Program-made: the position numbers and the translations under genes
Source: Acidovorax delafieldii
Lineage (GTDB): Bacteria; Pseudomonadota; Gammaproteobacteria; Burkholderiales; Burkholderiaceae_C
Length of the DNA: 5,517 bases
Assembly (NCBI GenBank): GCA_002327945.1
Contig: DCVY01000072.1
Span: 1-5,517 of the forward strand
Direction of reading: 5' to 3'
Shown here: one piece after another, positions 5,471 to 5,517 of the stretch
Layout: each line of letters begins with the position of its first letter
Position numbering within the stretch: the stretch's first letter is position 1
Notes under the pieces: generated by a model
What the model was told of the DNA's origin: nothing
The model's input: the letters and a program-made list of their open reading frames with translations, nothing else
Databases searched by the model: none

Positions 5471-5517
5471 ATGTCTGCAATGGCCTCGCGCACCGGCAGC
5501 CGCCGCCGCTCCATGAA
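5471..5517 (+). CDS. tolR: Tol-Pal system protein TolR, N-terminal fragment (continues past window)
   Basis: Only 15 full codons are present, reading MSAMASRTGSRRRSM before the window ends. The short basic, arginine-rich cytoplasmic N-terminus before the expected membrane helix is typical of TolR in beta-proteobacteria. The position 13 bases after tolQ and behind a strong GGAGG site fits the tolQ-tolR order. TolR is a single-pass inner-membrane protein whose membrane aspartate forms the proton path with TolQ; that residue lies outside the window. The assignment depends mainly on context. Confidence 0.8.
   Translation, partial: MSAMASRTGSRRRSM

Noticed and set aside
1..5517. Mobile elements, CRISPR arrays, tRNA or rRNA genes, defence or toxin-antitoxin modules
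   Set aside because: No transposase or integrase motifs, regularly spaced repeats, RNA-gene signatures or unassigned coding space of useful size are seen. Composition is uniform and the genes are core functions.

Overview
This 5.5-kb window is compact, high-GC bacterial chromosome with every recognisable gene on the + strand. The gene order, high GC content, GCC/GTG/CTG-rich codon use and protein sequences suggest a beta-proteobacterium of the order Burkholderiales, most likely Comamonadaceae (Acidovorax/Comamonas-like). The taxonomy is inferred from sequence character, not from a search.

Layout. Positions 2-376 hold the C-terminal part of a DUF938-family SAM-dependent methyltransferase-like protein. 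A small plant-type 2Fe-2S ferredoxin follows at 391-705. A 220-base intergenic region (706-925) contains a short imperfect tandem repeat, a hairpin, a probable -10 element and a GC-rich leader with a perfect 22-bp palindrome. Six tightly packed genes then run to the right edge: ribBX (926-2047), ribH (2051-2515), nusB (2512-3078), a PLP-dependent class I/II aminotransferase (3150-4334), ybgC (4343-4759) and tolQ (4756-5457). The first 47 bases of tolR (5471-5517) close the window.

How the genes work together. RibB and RibH catalyse consecutive riboflavin steps: DHBP synthesis, then lumazine formation. NusB, translationally coupled to ribH, is the rRNA antitermination factor; ribH-nusB is a widespread pairing. 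YbgC, TolQ and TolR start the Tol-Pal cell-envelope cluster. The aminotransferase lies between these two modules and its substrate cannot be read from the sequence. Gaps are 3, -4, 71, 8, -4 and 13 bases, and no convincing terminator interrupts the series, so one long transcript is plausible.

The points most worth a second look are (i) the C-terminal half of the ribB product, which is GTP-cyclohydrolase-II-like but lacks all the zinc cysteines and the catalytic segment (the RibBX variant), and (ii) the structured ribBX leader, which does not match the FMN riboswitch. Otherwise the region looks like ordinary conserved core genome. I see no mobile element, CRISPR array, RNA gene or defence-type system.
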